A DNA stretch of 64,000 nucleotides from JAUXJB01 sp965226855 (lineage in GTDB: Bacteria > Myxococcota_A > UBA9160 > SZUA-336), in NCBI GenBank assembly GCA_965226855.1, contig CBDDEE010000017.1, forward strand, positions 54,005 to 118,004, in the 5' to 3' direction. How positions within the stretch are numbered: position 1 is the stretch's first letter; every line of letters begins with the position of its first letter. This document shows positions 43,295 through 52,293 of the stretch, piece after piece. The notes under the pieces are model-generated. The model did not search any database and was not told where the DNA came from. It saw nothing but the letters and a program-made list of their open reading frames with translations. The position numbers and the translations under genes were made by a program.

Positions 43295-44671
43295 GTGAGT
43301 GAAAGCAGCCTGGGTGCACGAGCGGTGGTCATTGGTAGCGGGATTGCAGGGCTGTTGTCAGCACGTCTGTTGTCGCCTCTCTTTGACGAACTGGTCTTGA
43401 TTGACCGAGATCAGATACCAAAGGCTCCCTCCACTCGAGCCGGCTTGCCGCAGGGAAAGCACTTCCATGCACTGCTCCCAGGTGGCCTGGAGATCGTGGA
43501 GAGACTATTTCCAGGGCTTACAGAGACGCTGGCAGCAAGGGGAGCAATCCCGACGGTTGCCGGTCGCGACTTCTATTTCTTCCAGCCGCAAGGCAAGTCC
43601 TATAGCTTGGGGTCCTATGTACCGGATCCCACTGATGGCCCGGTATTCTACGTCCAGACTCGTGCCCTCTTGGAGTTCTGTATTCGCGAGCGAGTCGAAG
43701 AAATTCCGAATGTCCAGGTCGAATACGAAACCACCGTTCGGGAACCAACTTGCCGATCAGGTCGTATCGTTGGCGTGGTTGTCGAGCACGCCAAGGAGAA
43801 GAGGCAGATCGACGCAGCAATCGTCATCGATGCGGCTGGGCGAAGCAGTCGCATATTGCAATGGCTGACCAAGATGGGCTGCCCGGTACCTGGCGAGTCT
43901 GTGGTCAACTGCGATTTCGCCTATACCAGCGTATTGGTAAGGCCTGACAACTTTGATGCCTTTGAAGGTTCGGGCTTCTTCGTTTTCCCAGACCCAGACG
44001 GTAAACACCCATTGCGCGGTTCGGCACTCATTAAGATGGAAAACGGCGTATGGCTCGCCTTTGGTGGCGGTAGATATGGTGACTACCCGCCTCGAGATTG
44101 GGAAGGCATGTTGAAATGGCTTCGAGCACAAGACAACAGGATGGTTCTTGATCTGATCTCGGATGCTAAACCGGTCGCAGATCCTGCCCATTTCCGATTT
44201 CCGAGCGGGCGTCGTCGCCACTACGAAAGACTGTCCACCTTTCCCAATGGGATCATTCCAGTCGGTGATGCCATTTGCCACTACAATCCCTTGTATGGCC
44301 AAGGCATGTCCGCAGCGGCGAGACAAGTCCAACAGCTCGCGGGTGTACTCACCAGGAGAGCTGAGTCGGGCGGCGGTCTAGATGGTGTAGCTCTCGAGTT
44401 CTTTCCGTTTGGTTTTGAAGAAACCAGAGCGCCCTGGCTATTCGCCTGCCTAGCCGACTTCCAGAGTCCCATGTGTACCGGCGATTTCCCGTCAGAAGAG
44501 CAGGCGGCGATTGAAATGTTGGGGTACCTCGGCGGAGTCGCTCAGCAAGATGCTGCGGCAAGGGAACTAATGAACCAAGTAGGCGGATTGCACAAGCCCC
44601 TGTCAGCGATTCTTGCACCGGAGTGGATCGCCAAGAAGAACAGGGCCATGAGTGCTGGTCCCCGTAGATAG
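43295..44671 (+). CDS. FAD-dependent monooxygenase/oxidoreductase
   Basis: This 458-residue flavoprotein starts at GTG (43295) after CGGAG. The N-terminal dinucleotide motif is AVVIGSGIAGLLSARLLSPL with the acidic ribose-binding VLIDRDQ. The second FAD motif is IIPVGDAICHYNPLYGQGMS near residue 330, as in squalene-epoxidase/geranylgeranyl-reductase-like and aromatic hydroxylases. ILQWLTKMGC follows the DAAGRSS motif. The C-terminus has no membrane helix. Codon use is visibly less GC-biased than in the core genes, suggesting recent acquisition. The substrate is probably lipophilic, by family analogy only. Confidence 0.87.
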   Translation: MSESSLGARAVVIGSGIAGLLSARLLSPLFDELVLIDRDQIPKAPSTRAGLPQGKHFHALLPGGLEIVERLFPGLTETLAARGAIPTVAGRDFYFFQPQGKSYSLGSYVPDPTDGPVFYVQTRALLEFCIRERVEEIPNVQVEYETTVREPTCRSGRIVGVVVEHAKEKRQIDAAIVIDAAGRSSRILQWLTKMGCPVPGESVVNCDFAYTSVLVRPDNFDAFEGSGFFVFPDPDGKHPLRGSALIKMENGVWLAFGGGRYGDYPPRDWEGMLKWLRAQDNRMVLDLISDAKPVADPAHFRFPSGRRRHYERLSTFPNGIIPVGDAICHYNPLYGQGMSAAARQVQQLAGVLTRRAESGGGLDGVALEFFPFGFEETRAPWLFACLADFQSPMCTGDFPSEEQAAIEMLGYLGGVAQQDAAARELMNQVGGLHKPLSAILAPEWIAKKNRAMSAGPRR

Positions 44672-44763
44672 ATCGCTGGTGTGAGATCCTAATAGCTAGT
44701 GTGGCGGAGAGCATCTTTCGGCCAGTCACTGTCGCCGCAACCGGGCTGATCGGATCGGAGGCG

Positions 44764-45360
44764 CTAGAGAAGCGCCTGGCAGTCGCGCACCTCGGCGTCC
44801 TCCGCGACATAGAAATTGTCCTTGCGGTAGAACCGAGAGTGCTGGTCTGTAACGTCTTCTCCGTACTGGTTGTCGTGAACGGATTCTAGATCGACCTCAA
44901 AGCCGCTCACACTCACGCAGGTGCGACTGCCGCCGCTCCTAAATCTCTTGTCGTGAAGTTCGACGACTTCGCTGAGGACGTCTCGAACACGAGTGTCCGT
45001 TGCGACGAAGCTCATTTCCTCGATCATTCGCTGGGCCTTTCGGGCACCGGGGGACTTGCACATGTGGAAATCTGGATACTTCCGATGAAGCGAGCGTGCC
45101 TGGTCTATGGTGAGTACCGAGAAGGAGACCTGGATCGGGTTGTTCATGAGATCGCCGCTGGATCCACCAAAGACCATGAACGAGTCGGAGAATGCGTCTT
45201 GGGGCGAGAAGCGCAGGTTGTAGTCTGCGGTCTCAACCTCCACGGAGCCTTGGCCTCTGGTCGCAGAGACACCTCGCGAGGTCGACCTGAGCGGCTGGCA
45301 CAGCAACAGATAGCCCCCAACGAACAGCAGCCCAAAAACCGCAGACTGGAATTGGCGCAC
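44764..45360 (-). CDS. Hypothetical exported or membrane-anchored protein
   Basis: This 198-residue protein starts at GTG (45360). The N-terminus AVFGLLFVGGYLLLCQPL is an uncleaved signal anchor or signal peptide. The rest is soluble with ADYNLRFSPQDAFSDSFMVF, SFVATDTRVRDVLSEVVEL and paired Cys (FHMCKSPGA, SRTCVSVSG, VRDCQALL). No family was recognised. Its GC content resembles the preceding FAD gene and is below the core, so the two may have arrived together. Confidence 0.6.
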   Translation of the reverse strand: MRQFQSAVFGLLFVGGYLLLCQPLRSTSRGVSATRGQGSVEVETADYNLRFSPQDAFSDSFMVFGGSSGDLMNNPIQVSFSVLTIDQARSLHRKYPDFHMCKSPGARKAQRMIEEMSFVATDTRVRDVLSEVVELHDKRFRSGGSRTCVSVSGFEVDLESVHDNQYGEDVTDQHSRFYRKDNFYVAEDAEVRDCQALL

Positions 45361-45688
45361 TGCCCTCTATCGGTGAGGCGCAGGACTACCTGAACGGCTG
45401 GGCCGACCCGGCTACTGTCGAAACCCTATCCAGATTTCTCCTGTGTTGGATCGAAGGAGCCGCTGGGGAAAGCCCCTGGCAACGGCCTGATCGTTCCGAT
45501 TGCTTCCCAGTTCATGCAGTCATGCTACCAGGCGCGGAAAGCTGCCAGAACGACGAATCACGCTAGTGGCAGCTCGTCTGGTTCCCCGAAGCCGGGCGCG
45601 TTCGGCAGCGCCTGTCCACCATTTAGAAGGTGCACGTCGTCTCCGCCGTCACGATCCCGTTCACGAGGCCCATGGTGTCTCCCGGCGA
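45361..45688. other. Gap without a recognisable gene
   Basis: About 330 bases lie between the exported protein and the SnoaL fragment. Short open frames on both strands show no homology. The part close to 45361 should contain the promoter of the exported-protein gene on the minus strand. It may be the remains of sequence lost in the rearrangement described for 45689-48715. Confidence 0.4.
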
Positions 45689-45892
45689 TCAGGCGAAGGC
45701 GACGGCCATCGCCGCTGTGTCGTTGTACTCGCGCATGTGGATTATGCGTCCGTCCCACACCCTGAGTACGTGCACCCACGACATCGTGTAGCGCTTGCCG
45801 GTGCTGTGAACCAGGCTCGTCTCGCGGCCGAGAACTATAACGCGCTCACCGTCGGCGAAGATCTCGTCGACCTCGAACCGCGACCAAGGGCC
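45689..45892 (-). pseudogene. SnoaL-like/NTF2-fold protein, C-terminal fragment
   Basis: About 67 codons on the minus strand match the last beta strands of a SnoaL-like polyketide-cyclase or ketosteroid-isomerase-fold protein: WSRFEVDEIFADGERVIVLG, ETSLVHSTGKRYTMSW and VHVLRVWDGRIIHMREYND. There is no start codon, and the conserved N-terminal helices are missing. The fragment begins 12 bases after the stop of the headless ATPase, so the 5' part of the gene was removed when the ATPase sequence came to lie here. Confidence 0.75.
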
Positions 45893-45903
45893 AGTCTGAG
45901 ACG

Positions 45904-48315
45904 CTAGACGAGCCTCTCTAGCTCCCTCCCCACCCGCTCTGCGTGCCCCATCGCACCCATCTCGGTGTATAGGCGGTGGGCTTCTCGGAGGTGGTGCCGG
46001 TGGGCGGTGTCGTCCCCATGGAGACGAGCGAGCGAGCCGCGGCTCTCGCAAAGGTTCGGCGCGATCAGAGCGGCTTCCGTCTCGGCGATGAGCTGCTCGG
46101 CGTGCGAGTGCGCCTGCTCGATCAGGTCGAGCCGTTCGATGCCCGTCGTTGCCAGCAGGGCGTCGGCGTGCACGATGTACGCGTAGGCCTCGTGGTGACG
46201 CGCACCACGAGTTCGAGCAACGGCGATAGCCTCCTCCGCCGTGGCGACGGCCTGGCTCCCCTGCCCGAGGCCGAGCTGCGCTCGCGCTAGGTGCACCAGG
46301 ATGCGCGCCTCTAGATTTAGCGACAGTCCGGACTCGCGGGCGACGGTCAGGCTCGACTCGAGCGCAGCGCTTGCTTCCTGCCAGTGGCCGCACAGGCTCT
46401 GGATCTCGCCCAGGACGAGGACCCAGGCAGGATCGAGGTTGTGGGAGCGTTGTGCGACCTCGACCATCTCCGTGGCCATGTGAAGGCCGCGCTCCAGGTC
46501 GCCCTGGTGCGCGACCACTCGGCACTCCGTCATCCGGATCGTAGCTTCAGCAAGAACGCCGAGTGTCAGGCCGCTGGCGAGGCGCCGGGTGGTTGCGAGC
46601 GCGTCGGCGCTTTTCACAAGCTTCCCGCCCTCGAAGAATGTCCATGCGAGGAAAACCCTCGCAGTTACCTTCAGCGGAGCGAGCATCAGCTCCGCTTTCC
46701 GGAGCTCCGTGCTCTCCTCTGCAAGGATCCGCTCGAGCATCTCCGTCGACTGCGTCAGCCGACCGAGCGAGAGGAGTGCCAACCCGATTATCACGTCGAT
46801 CCCGAGACCGAGGCTCGGGTCGACAAGTTCACCGGTCAGCGCTTTCGCCTCGCGCATGGCCCCAAGACCTTCTGCGGTCTCCCCGGCAGTGAGGCGAGCG
46901 GCGCCGAAGCTGACCAGCAGCTGCGGGAGGTCCCTGGGGTCCGTGGTCCTCTCGGCCAGCTGCCTGCCCCGGCGGAGCAAGGAAGCTGCCTGGGAGGTCC
47001 TCCTGGGCATGAGCGCAGTGATTGCCTTCAGACCCAGGTCTGCGGCCTCCGCGTCGGGCAGCCCCTCGACCAGGTCGAGGACGCGAGACCAGTGGCGCAG
47101 CTCCTCTGCCATGTCGGTGGAGCTCACCCACCGAGCGGCCCGCCGATGCCAGCGCGCAGCCACGAGCGACTCGCCGGCTTCTCCAAAGTGGTAGGCGAGC
47201 AGGGCCGCGTTCTCGTCGAGCTTGTCGGGGTGCAGCTCCTCGAGCGCCCGAGCCACGCTGGCGTGGGCCTGGGAGCGCCGCCCCGAAAGCTGCGAATCGT
47301 AGGCCACCTCGTGGGTGAGCGGGTGCGCGAAGGCATACTCCACCTCCGGATAGAGCACCTCCTCGCGGATGAACTCCGCCTCTCGCAGGTGAGAAAGTGC
47401 CGCCGCCAGATCCGAGTCCGGCAGCTCAGCCACCCGCCGGACGAGCGGCTCCGGAAACTTCCTCCCGATCACGGCCGCCGTCTGGAGCAACTGCTTCTCG
47501 CGCTCCGGCAGGCGGTCCATGCGGGCGGCCAGCACAGGCTGCACCGTGGTCGGAACCTCGAGCGTCTCGACAGGTTTCGCCAGGCGGTACGCACCTAGCG
47601 CACCTTCGAGGCTTCCCGACTCCGCGAGGAAGCGCACCGTTTCCTCGATGAAGAACGGATTCCCGCTCGTCCGCTCGCGGATGAGGCCAGGGAGACCCTC
47701 CACGGTGGGATCTTGTCCGATAAGATCGCGAAGCAACTCCTCGATGGCCTCGGGTCCGAGTGGTCGCAGCCGGAGCTGCTGGTAGTAGGACTTCTCCATC
47801 CAGTCCGCCTGGTACTCGGGCCGGAAGTTCACGAGCAAGAGCGTCCTGGTCCCGTTCACCGCTTCCGCGAGCTGGGACAGGTAGGCGTCGCTGGCGGGGT
47901 CGATCCAGTGCGCGTCGTCTATGAAGAGGACAAGTGGTTCCCGCTGACTGCGCGCCTGCACCAGCCGTCGCACGAAGTCGAAGAGCTGGCGTTCGCGAAC
48001 CTCCGGATCGAGTTGCGGTGGGGGGTGTTCCGAGTCCGGCACGCCGAGAAAGTCGAACACGAGCGGAAGCATCTCGCGAAACGCCTCGTCCAAGAGGAGC
48101 AGGTGTCCGGCGATCTTGTTGCGGGCGACCTCACCGCGGTCGTCCGACGCTATCTCAAAGGCGTTTCGCAGTAGCTCCAGAATGGCGCGGTGCGACAGCA
48201 TCTGGCCATGCGGCGGGCAGTGCGTGTCGTACACCGGGAGTGCCTTCGCCTGGCAGCGCTCGATGAACTCGGAGCACAAGCGGCTCTTCCCGACCCCCGC
48301 CGCCGTCGGGGTCCT
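45904..48315 (-). pseudogene. Headless AAA/STAND ATPase with TPR-like repeats (adenylate-cyclase-associated family)
   Basis: This open frame of about 800 codons has no proper start (first usable codon TTG 48279, in-frame TGA at 48316-48318). It begins in the P-loop: AAGVGKSRLCSEFIERCQ. Walker B is EPLVLFIDDAHWIDPASDAY, then RTSGNPFFIEETVRFLAESG and helical TPR-like repeats to the end. Intact members carry zinc ribbons and a class III cyclase domain upstream of the P-loop; both are missing. The upstream end is joined directly to the VOC gene and the downstream end to the SnoaL fragment. It is probably not expressed as a functional signalling protein. Confidence 0.8.
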
Positions 48316-48715
48316 TCATGCAGAAGAAGCGCGCCTGATTCCCCATCTGCACCGGCTCCGAGAGCATCTCGACGCCCGCCTCGCAGAGGCGCTTGTACTC
48401 CTCGTCGATCCCCTCCGTCCAGAGCGCGATCCGATTGATTCCGAGGTGACCCAGGTGGGAGTACGGCGCCTCGGGATCGCGCGGCTCTACCCACTCGATC
48501 AAGTCGAGGCGGGCCTGCTGCGGCTGGCCGGGGTCGAGGATCATGATCGTCGCCCTTCCCTCGCAGTTGGGTAGCCCCAGTCCCAGGGCGAGCTCGGGAC
48601 TGCCCCCGGTCGGCAGCTCGTTGACGGTCTGGAACCCGAGTCGCTCGTAGAAGGCCCTTGACCGTTCCAGGTCGGAGCAGTTCACGTTCACGTGAAAGAT
48701 CGACTTGATCGCCAT
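48155..48715 (-). CDS. VOC-family protein with a replaced C-terminus
   Basis: The frame starts at ATG (48715). Residues 1-135 are a two-module VOC protein: SIFHVNVNCSDLERSRAFYE, ATIMILDPGQPQQARLDLIE, INRIALWTEGIDEEYKRLCE and ARFFCMKDPDG. A normal member would end some 10-15 residues later with a strand like T-V-L-E-L-I. Instead, at about 48309 the sequence passes into the P-loop region of the ATPase family read out of frame, adding about 52 unrelated residues to the stop at 48155. Loss of the last strand and its metal-ligand Glu may impair it. The upstream gene is an epoxide hydrolase, 10 bases away. Confidence 0.75.
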   Translation of the reverse strand: MAIKSIFHVNVNCSDLERSRAFYERLGFQTVNELPTGGSPELALGLGLPNCEGRATIMILDPGQPQQARLDLIEWVEPRDPEAPYSHLGHLGINRIALWTEGIDEEYKRLCEAGVEMLSEPVQMGNQARFFCMKDPDGGGGREEPLVLRVHRALPGEGTPGVRHALPAAWPDAVAPRHSGATAKRL

Positions 48716-48725
48716 GGGGTCTCCT

Positions 48726-49883
48726 CTAGCGCAGCTCGCGCAGGAAGGCGCGGATGTCCGCGACGATGGCCTGCGGATTCTCCGCAGCTGCGAAGTGGCC
48801 GCCTCGGTCGTGGACGGTCCAGCGGTGCAGATTGGTCTGCTCCTGGGCGATGCGGCGCGGAAGCATCATCAGCTCCTTCGGAAAGATCGCGTAGGCGGTG
48901 GGCGCCTCGATGACCGGGGACCGGTCGTGCGCCCGCTGCCACGGGTGTTTGAAGTGCTCGTAGTACAGGCGCATCGACGACGTGAACGAGCCGGTGCACC
49001 AGTAGAGCGCTGCCGTGGTGCAGAGATGGTCCCGGTCGAATGCTCGCTCGACGTCGCCGTCGCAATCGCTCCAGTTGCGGCGGCGCTCCCAGATCCACGC
49101 GGCTGTGCCCACCGGCGAGTCCGCGGCGGCGTACGCCAGCGTCTGGGGGTCGCGGGAGTGAACGGCGATGTGACTCCGGATCGAGGGGATGGCCTCGGCG
49201 AGGCGCGCGACCATCCACTTCTCGTCCTCCGCGAATGCGTCCTTGGGGACCCTGAAGTCGAGACCCGGTACGACGGGAAGGCTCATGTGGACGCCGATCA
49301 GCCGATTCGCGTGTGCGTGGCCCAGGTGGGCAGTGATCATTGCTCCCCAGTCGCCGCCGTGCGCCGCGAAGCGCTCATAGCCGAGCACATCTCCCATGAG
49401 TCGTACCCACAGGTCCGCGACGCGCGGGATGTTCAGGCCCGGCGTCTCGAGCGGGGTGGAGAAGCCGAACCCCGGGAGCGACGGCACGATCACGTCGAAC
49501 GAATCGCCGGGATCCCCGCCGTGCGAGGCGGGATCCGACAGCGGCTCGATCACCTGCTTGAAGTCCCAGAACGTCCAGGGCCAGCCGTGCGTCAGGATCA
49601 GCGGCGTCGGGCTCGGCCCCTTTCCCAGTGCCCGCAAGAAGTGGATCGGGATCCCGTCGAGCTCCACGCGGAAGTGCTCGAACCGGTTCATCTCGGCTGC
49701 CTGTGCCGACCAGTCCCACTTCTCGGCCCAGTACTGGACCATCTCCTGCAGCCACGACTGGGGCACCCCGTAATCCCACGTGTCCTCGCCAATGACGTGC
49801 GGCCACCGCGTGTTGCGCAGGCGCGCCCGAAGGTCGTCGAGAACCCGGTCTGGGAGTGCGGGGGTGAACGGGGTCGGTTCCAT
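48726..49883 (-). CDS. Epoxide hydrolase family protein
   Basis: This 385-residue alpha/beta hydrolase has the N-terminal EHN lid domain typical of microsomal-type epoxide hydrolases (LPDRVLDDLRARLRNTRWPH, QYWAEKWDWSAQAAEMNRFE). The oxyanion motif is LILTHGWPWTFWDF, the nucleophilic Asp is in AHGGDWGAMI, and the catalytic His is in HDRGGHFAAAENP. Such enzymes open epoxides to diols without cofactor. It starts at ATG (49883) and precedes the VOC gene by 10 bases, so the pair likely formed one detoxification operon. A bidirectional promoter region separates it from the luciferase-like gene. Confidence 0.92.
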   Translation of the reverse strand: MEPTPFTPALPDRVLDDLRARLRNTRWPHVIGEDTWDYGVPQSWLQEMVQYWAEKWDWSAQAAEMNRFEHFRVELDGIPIHFLRALGKGPSPTPLILTHGWPWTFWDFKQVIEPLSDPASHGGDPGDSFDVIVPSLPGFGFSTPLETPGLNIPRVADLWVRLMGDVLGYERFAAHGGDWGAMITAHLGHAHANRLIGVHMSLPVVPGLDFRVPKDAFAEDEKWMVARLAEAIPSIRSHIAVHSRDPQTLAYAAADSPVGTAAWIWERRRNWSDCDGDVERAFDRDHLCTTAALYWCTGSFTSSMRLYYEHFKHPWQRAHDRSPVIEAPTAYAIFPKELMMLPRRIAQEQTNLHRWTVHDRGGHFAAAENPQAIVADIRAFLRELR

Positions 49884-49976
49884 CCGACCACCCTACAATG
49901 GAAGCGCCGGGCGCCGCTACCAGAGAGCCGCGCCGACACGGGTATGATGGGGGCCACCTAGGACGAGGAGGCCTCA

Positions 49977-51083
49977 ATGGATATCGGTTTCTTCACGATG
50001 CCGTCGCATCCCCCAGAGCGCGACCTGCGCGAGGGGCACGAGTGGGACCTCCAGGTCATTCGCTGGGCCGATGAGCTCGGCATGACCGAGGGGTGGATCG
50101 GCGAGCACCACACCGCGCCCTGGGAGCCCCATCCGTCTCCAGACCTGCTGGTCGCGCAGGGATTCTCCGAGACCGAGCGAATCCGGCTCGGTCCGGGCGG
50201 GTTCCTGCTGCCGTATCACCACCCGGCCGAGCTCGCGAACCGCGTCGCGATGCTGGACCACATCTCCGGCGGGCGGCTCAACTTCGGCGTGGCGGCCAGC
50301 GGTCTGCCGAGCGACTGGGCCCTCTTCAACGTCAAGGGCGATACCGGCGAGAACCGCGACATGACCAGGGAGGCTCTCGAAATCATCCTGCGGCTCTGGT
50401 CCGACGAGGAAGAGTTCGACTACCGGGGAACCTATTGGCACGTCACCAAGGGACCCGAGATGTACGGCTTCCTGCGGCCGCACCTGAAACCTCTGCAACA
50501 GCCGCACCCGCCGATCGGTGTCGCGGGACTCTCCAGCGGCTCTGACACGCTCAAGCTCGCGGGCGAGCACGGCTTCATTCCGATGAGCCTGAACCTGAAC
50601 CCGGCCTACGTTGCCAGCCACTGGGAGGCGGTCGAAGAGGGTGCGCGCCGGGCGGGGCGGACGCCCGACCGCGGCTCCTGGCGCATGGTGCGCGAGGTCT
50701 TCGTCGCGGAGACGGACGCGGAGGCCCAGAGGCTCTCGGTGGGCGGAATGATGGGGCGCATGATGGGGGAGTACTTCCTGCCGCTCCTCGCACAGTTCGG
50801 CTTCACCGAGTACCTCAAGCACGCGCCGGACGTCGCGGACTCCGACGTTACGCCCGAGTACTGCGCCGAAAAAAACTGGTTGATCGGCTCGCCCAGCACG
50901 GTCGTCGAGAAGCTCCAGGCCGTGTACGACGAGGTGGGTGGGTTCGGAACGCTGCTCGTCTTCGGGTTCGACTATCAGGAGAACCCGGAGGCCTGGCACA
51001 CCTCGATGGGGCTCTTGATGAGCGAGGTGCTCCCGAAGGTGCGTGATCTTCACCCCAGCGGGGGAGGCGATGGGAGCGCTTGA
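49977..51083 (+). CDS. Luciferase-like (LLM) flavin-dependent oxidoreductase
   Basis: This 368-residue TIM-barrel enzyme of the bacterial luciferase superfamily starts at ATG (49977) with GAGGAGG upstream. GFFTMPSHPPERDLREGHEW, DELGMTEGWIGEHHTAPWEP, LLPYHHPAELANRVAMLDHI and SGGRLNFGVAASGLPSDW are characteristic of the group that includes limonene- or alkane-type monooxygenases using reduced FMN. The family also contains F420 users and the cofactor cannot be fixed by eye. It is followed by a second LLM gene about 100 bases downstream. Confidence 0.9.
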   Translation: MDIGFFTMPSHPPERDLREGHEWDLQVIRWADELGMTEGWIGEHHTAPWEPHPSPDLLVAQGFSETERIRLGPGGFLLPYHHPAELANRVAMLDHISGGRLNFGVAASGLPSDWALFNVKGDTGENRDMTREALEIILRLWSDEEEFDYRGTYWHVTKGPEMYGFLRPHLKPLQQPHPPIGVAGLSSGSDTLKLAGEHGFIPMSLNLNPAYVASHWEAVEEGARRAGRTPDRGSWRMVREVFVAETDAEAQRLSVGGMMGRMMGEYFLPLLAQFGFTEYLKHAPDVADSDVTPEYCAEKNWLIGSPSTVVEKLQAVYDEVGGFGTLLVFGFDYQENPEAWHTSMGLLMSEVLPKVRDLHPSGGGDGSA

Positions 51084-51186
51084 CGGGAACCTGGTCCGGC
51101 CTCGTTGGTTAGGGCAGGGCAGGTCCCAACGCCGACCCCTGGAAGGGGGGTAGAATCGACCCCCCTACCCCCCGAGGAGAGAAGCC

Positions 51187-52014
51187 ATGGAACTGGGTGT
51201 GATGATGTTCCCCACCGATAAGTCGATCCAGCCGGTCGAACTCGCCAAAGCGTCCGAGGCCCGCGGCTTCGAGTCGCTCTGGTTCCCAGAACACAGCCAC
51301 ATTCCCGTGAGCCGCAAGACCCCGTGGGGCGGCAGGAAGGACATGCCGCCGCTCCCGGAGGAGTACTGGCGCAGCCACCACCAGTTCATCGCCCTGGCGG
51401 CCTGCGCGGCGGTCACCGAGAACCTAAAGCTCGGCACCGGCATCTGTCTCGTCGCACAGCGAGATCCGGTATGGCTGGCCAAGGAGGTCGCCAGCCTCGA
51501 CCTGATCTCGGGGGGCCGTTTCCTTCTCGGCATTGGCTACGGCTGGAACCGCGAGGAGATGCGCAACCACGGCCTGGAGTTCAAGCAGCGCCGCGAAGTC
51601 TTACGCGAGAAGATCCTGCTGATGAAGGAGCTCTGGACGAACGACGAGGCCAGCTTCTCGGGCCAGCACGTGCAGTTCGAGAAGAGCTGGTCGTGGCCGA
51701 AGCCGGTCCAGAAGCCCCACCCGCCGATCATTCTCGGCGCCGCGGGAGGGCCCAAAACCTTCGCCCACATCATCGAGTTCTGCGACGGCTGGATGCCGAT
51801 CGGTGGGCTCCACGACTTCGAGGGCGGGCTCAAGGGTCTGGAGAGCGCGTGCAAGGATGCGGGCCGTGACCTGGACTCGCTCGAGCTCGGTGTGTTCTAT
51901 GCTGCGGGCGTGGACACCGATCAACTCAAGGCTCTGGCTGACACTGGGGTAAAGCGCGCGGTCCTGCCCCTTCCATCCAAGTCGGCGGACGACGTGCTCC
52001 CGGTTCTGGAATGA
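51187..52014 (+). CDS. LLM-class, probably F420-dependent oxidoreductase
   Basis: This 275-residue protein starts at ATG (51187) after GAGGAGAG. GVMMFPTDKSIQPVELAKAS, RGFESLWFPEHSHIPVSR, RFLLGIGYGWNREEMRNHGL and HPPIILGAAGGPKTFAHIIE are the hallmarks of the TIGR03619-type subgroup in which F420 is the usual cofactor. The protein is complete. Together with the preceding gene and the one at 61998 there are three luciferase-fold oxidoreductases within 13 kb, pointing to repeated use of this chemistry. Confidence 0.88.
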   Translation: MELGVMMFPTDKSIQPVELAKASEARGFESLWFPEHSHIPVSRKTPWGGRKDMPPLPEEYWRSHHQFIALAACAAVTENLKLGTGICLVAQRDPVWLAKEVASLDLISGGRFLLGIGYGWNREEMRNHGLEFKQRREVLREKILLMKELWTNDEASFSGQHVQFEKSWSWPKPVQKPHPPIILGAAGGPKTFAHIIEFCDGWMPIGGLHDFEGGLKGLESACKDAGRDLDSLELGVFYAAGVDTDQLKALADTGVKRAVLPLPSKSADDVLPVLE

Positions 52015-52068
52015 CGAGTACGCAAAGCTGCTCGGCTGAGCCCACAGCTAGGTTCCTGAGGAGTCTCC

Positions 52069-52293
52069 ATGTCGGATTTTGCGGGTTTACCGGTCGTCAA
52101 GCCCGAGGAGGTTGGCCTCGCTTCCGACCGGATCGAGCACATCTTCGAGCCGCTCGGCATGCACGACTCGTCCTTCTACTGCCCTGCGGACTTTGTCGGG
52201 CTCTTCTTCACCCACATCTTCGGGTACCAGTTCCTGCCGACGGCGGACCTGTTTCACCGCTTCGAGAAGATGACCTACGAGGCGCTCGTCTAG
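52069..52293 (+). CDS. Internally deleted serine hydrolase (beta-lactamase-fold) remnant
   Basis: This 74-codon ORF (ATG 52069, GAGGAG upstream) is a mosaic of three parts of a class C beta-lactamase-like esterase of about 400 residues. VVKPEEVGLASDRI is the usual N-terminus; HIFEPLGMHDSSFYCPAD comes from the middle; GLFFTHIFGYQFLP and LFHRFEKMTYEALV come from the C-terminal end. The SxxK and YxN catalytic motifs are both gone, yet frame is kept across the joins. It is therefore a gene shrunk by in-frame deletions. Its stop overlaps the convergent amidohydrolase gene by 4 bases. Confidence 0.7.
   Translation: MSDFAGLPVVKPEEVGLASDRIEHIFEPLGMHDSSFYCPADFVGLFFTHIFGYQFLPTADLFHRFEKMTYEALV

Noticed and set aside
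46384..47598. 404-codon plus-strand ORF opposite the ATPase
   Set aside because: Composition is that of an antisense frame; the minus frame contains the recognisable Walker B and TPR-like repeats.
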